Source of the DNA: Paraflavisolibacter caeni
GTDB taxonomy: Bacteria > Bacteroidota > Bacteroidia > Chitinophagales > Chitinophagaceae
Length of the DNA: 64,000 nt
Assembly (NCBI RefSeq): GCF_025628885.1
Contig: NZ_JAOTIF010000002.1
Coordinates: 434,001-498,000, forward strand
Direction of reading: 5' to 3'
Part shown: positions 63,758-64,000 of the stretch, in pieces
Layout: each line of letters opens with the position of its first letter
How positions within the stretch are numbered: position 1 is the stretch's first letter
Made by a program: the position numbers and the translations under genes
The notes under the pieces: generated by a model
Databases searched by the model: none
What the model saw: only the letters and a program-made list of their open reading frames with translations
What the model was told of the DNA's origin: nothing

Positions 63758-64000
63758 ATGAAAAACAATTTATTAAGAATATTTGTTTTTGTTGTAGTTC
63801 TAACAGGCATTTTTACTTCCTGTAATAAAGATTTGGATCGTACACCAACGAATGAAACAACTGCCGATGCTGCTTACAGCTCCGCAGAAGGTTATAAGCA
63901 GGCATTGGCAAAAGTGTATGGCAGTTATGCATTAACCGGCAGTTCCGGACCAAACAGTACCGATTTAGGTGGTATAGATCCGGGCACCTCAGACTTTTTA
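63758..64000 (+). CDS. susD: SusD/RagB-type outer-membrane lipoprotein, 3' end outside window
   Basis: Starts at ATG 63758 and runs off the right edge. The lipoprotein signal (KNNLLRIFVFVVVLTGIFTS, then Cys22) is followed by NKDLDRTPTNETTADAAYSS and GYKQALAKVYGSYALTG, the typical SusD opening with TPR-like helices. SusD binds the glycan and hands it to SusC. Placed directly after SusC. Confidence 0.9.
   Translation, partial: MKNNLLRIFVFVVVLTGIFTSCNKDLDRTPTNETTADAAYSSAEGYKQALAKVYGSYALTGSSGPNSTDLGGIDPGTSDFL

Overview
This window comes from a member of the Bacteroidota, most likely the family Chitinophagaceae. Visible evidence: type IX secretion (T9SS) sorting domains, PorP/SprF proteins, a SusC/SusD pair, a hybrid two-component regulator, -7 boxes of the form TAnnTTTG, and few Shine-Dalgarno sequences. 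The family assignment is an inference from gene content. I saw no rRNA, tRNA, CRISPR array, insertion sequence or prophage.

Layout. 1-5.7 kb: housekeeping genes: a phosphosulfolactate-synthase-like gene cut by the window edge, aroE, a hotdog thioesterase, an ECF sigma factor with a putative membrane anti-sigma factor, rdgB, a conserved unknown gene and ilvE. 5.8-10.4 kb: a PorP/SprF protein and a large PKD/SBBP T9SS cargo. 10.5-18.9 kb: recG, pdxJ, a small membrane protein, a scar made of cupin and AraC gene fragments, a GNAT/M3-peptidase fusion, a 50-residue membrane protein, a beta-barrel protein and a LOG-family hydrolase. 19.0-19.7 kb: an unusual 11-bp periodic array followed by a 7-bp periodic tract. 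19.7-29.6 kb: a sodium/solute symporter, an O-methyltransferase, a LysM glucosaminidase coupled to hpt, a VWA protein, dnaJ and grpE, a second 11-bp array with 7-bp tract, and rlmI.

29.6-43.7 kb is a surface-protein region: a minimal T9SS cargo, a PorP/SprF plus 1438-residue PKD cargo pair, a lipoprotein, an M32 carboxypeptidase, an overlapping APS kinase/sulfotransferase pair, and a 1439-residue paralogue of the PKD cargo without its own PorP partner. 44-50.8 kb: an unknown two-TM protein, a secreted GH43 enzyme, and a four-gene operon (Gfo/Idh/MocA oxidoreductase, NagB-like isomerase, ROK kinase, DUF1080 lipoprotein) that probably processes an oxidised or amino sugar.

50.9-64 kb is an alpha-glucan (starch-like) utilisation locus. 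A hybrid sensor kinase with a periplasmic sugar-binding-protein-like sensor is divergent from GH97 (SusB-like). After GH97 come a 3'-truncated ChbG/YdjC-type gene, two GH13 enzymes, SusC and the start of SusD. SusC/SusD would import oligosaccharides, GH13 and GH97 would cut them to glucose, and the hybrid regulator would sense a released sugar.

The least explained signals are the two degenerate arrays with strict 11-bp register, each paired with a 7-bp tract, and a set of -7 boxes placed exactly 4-5 nt before start codons, which suggests leaderless mRNAs.
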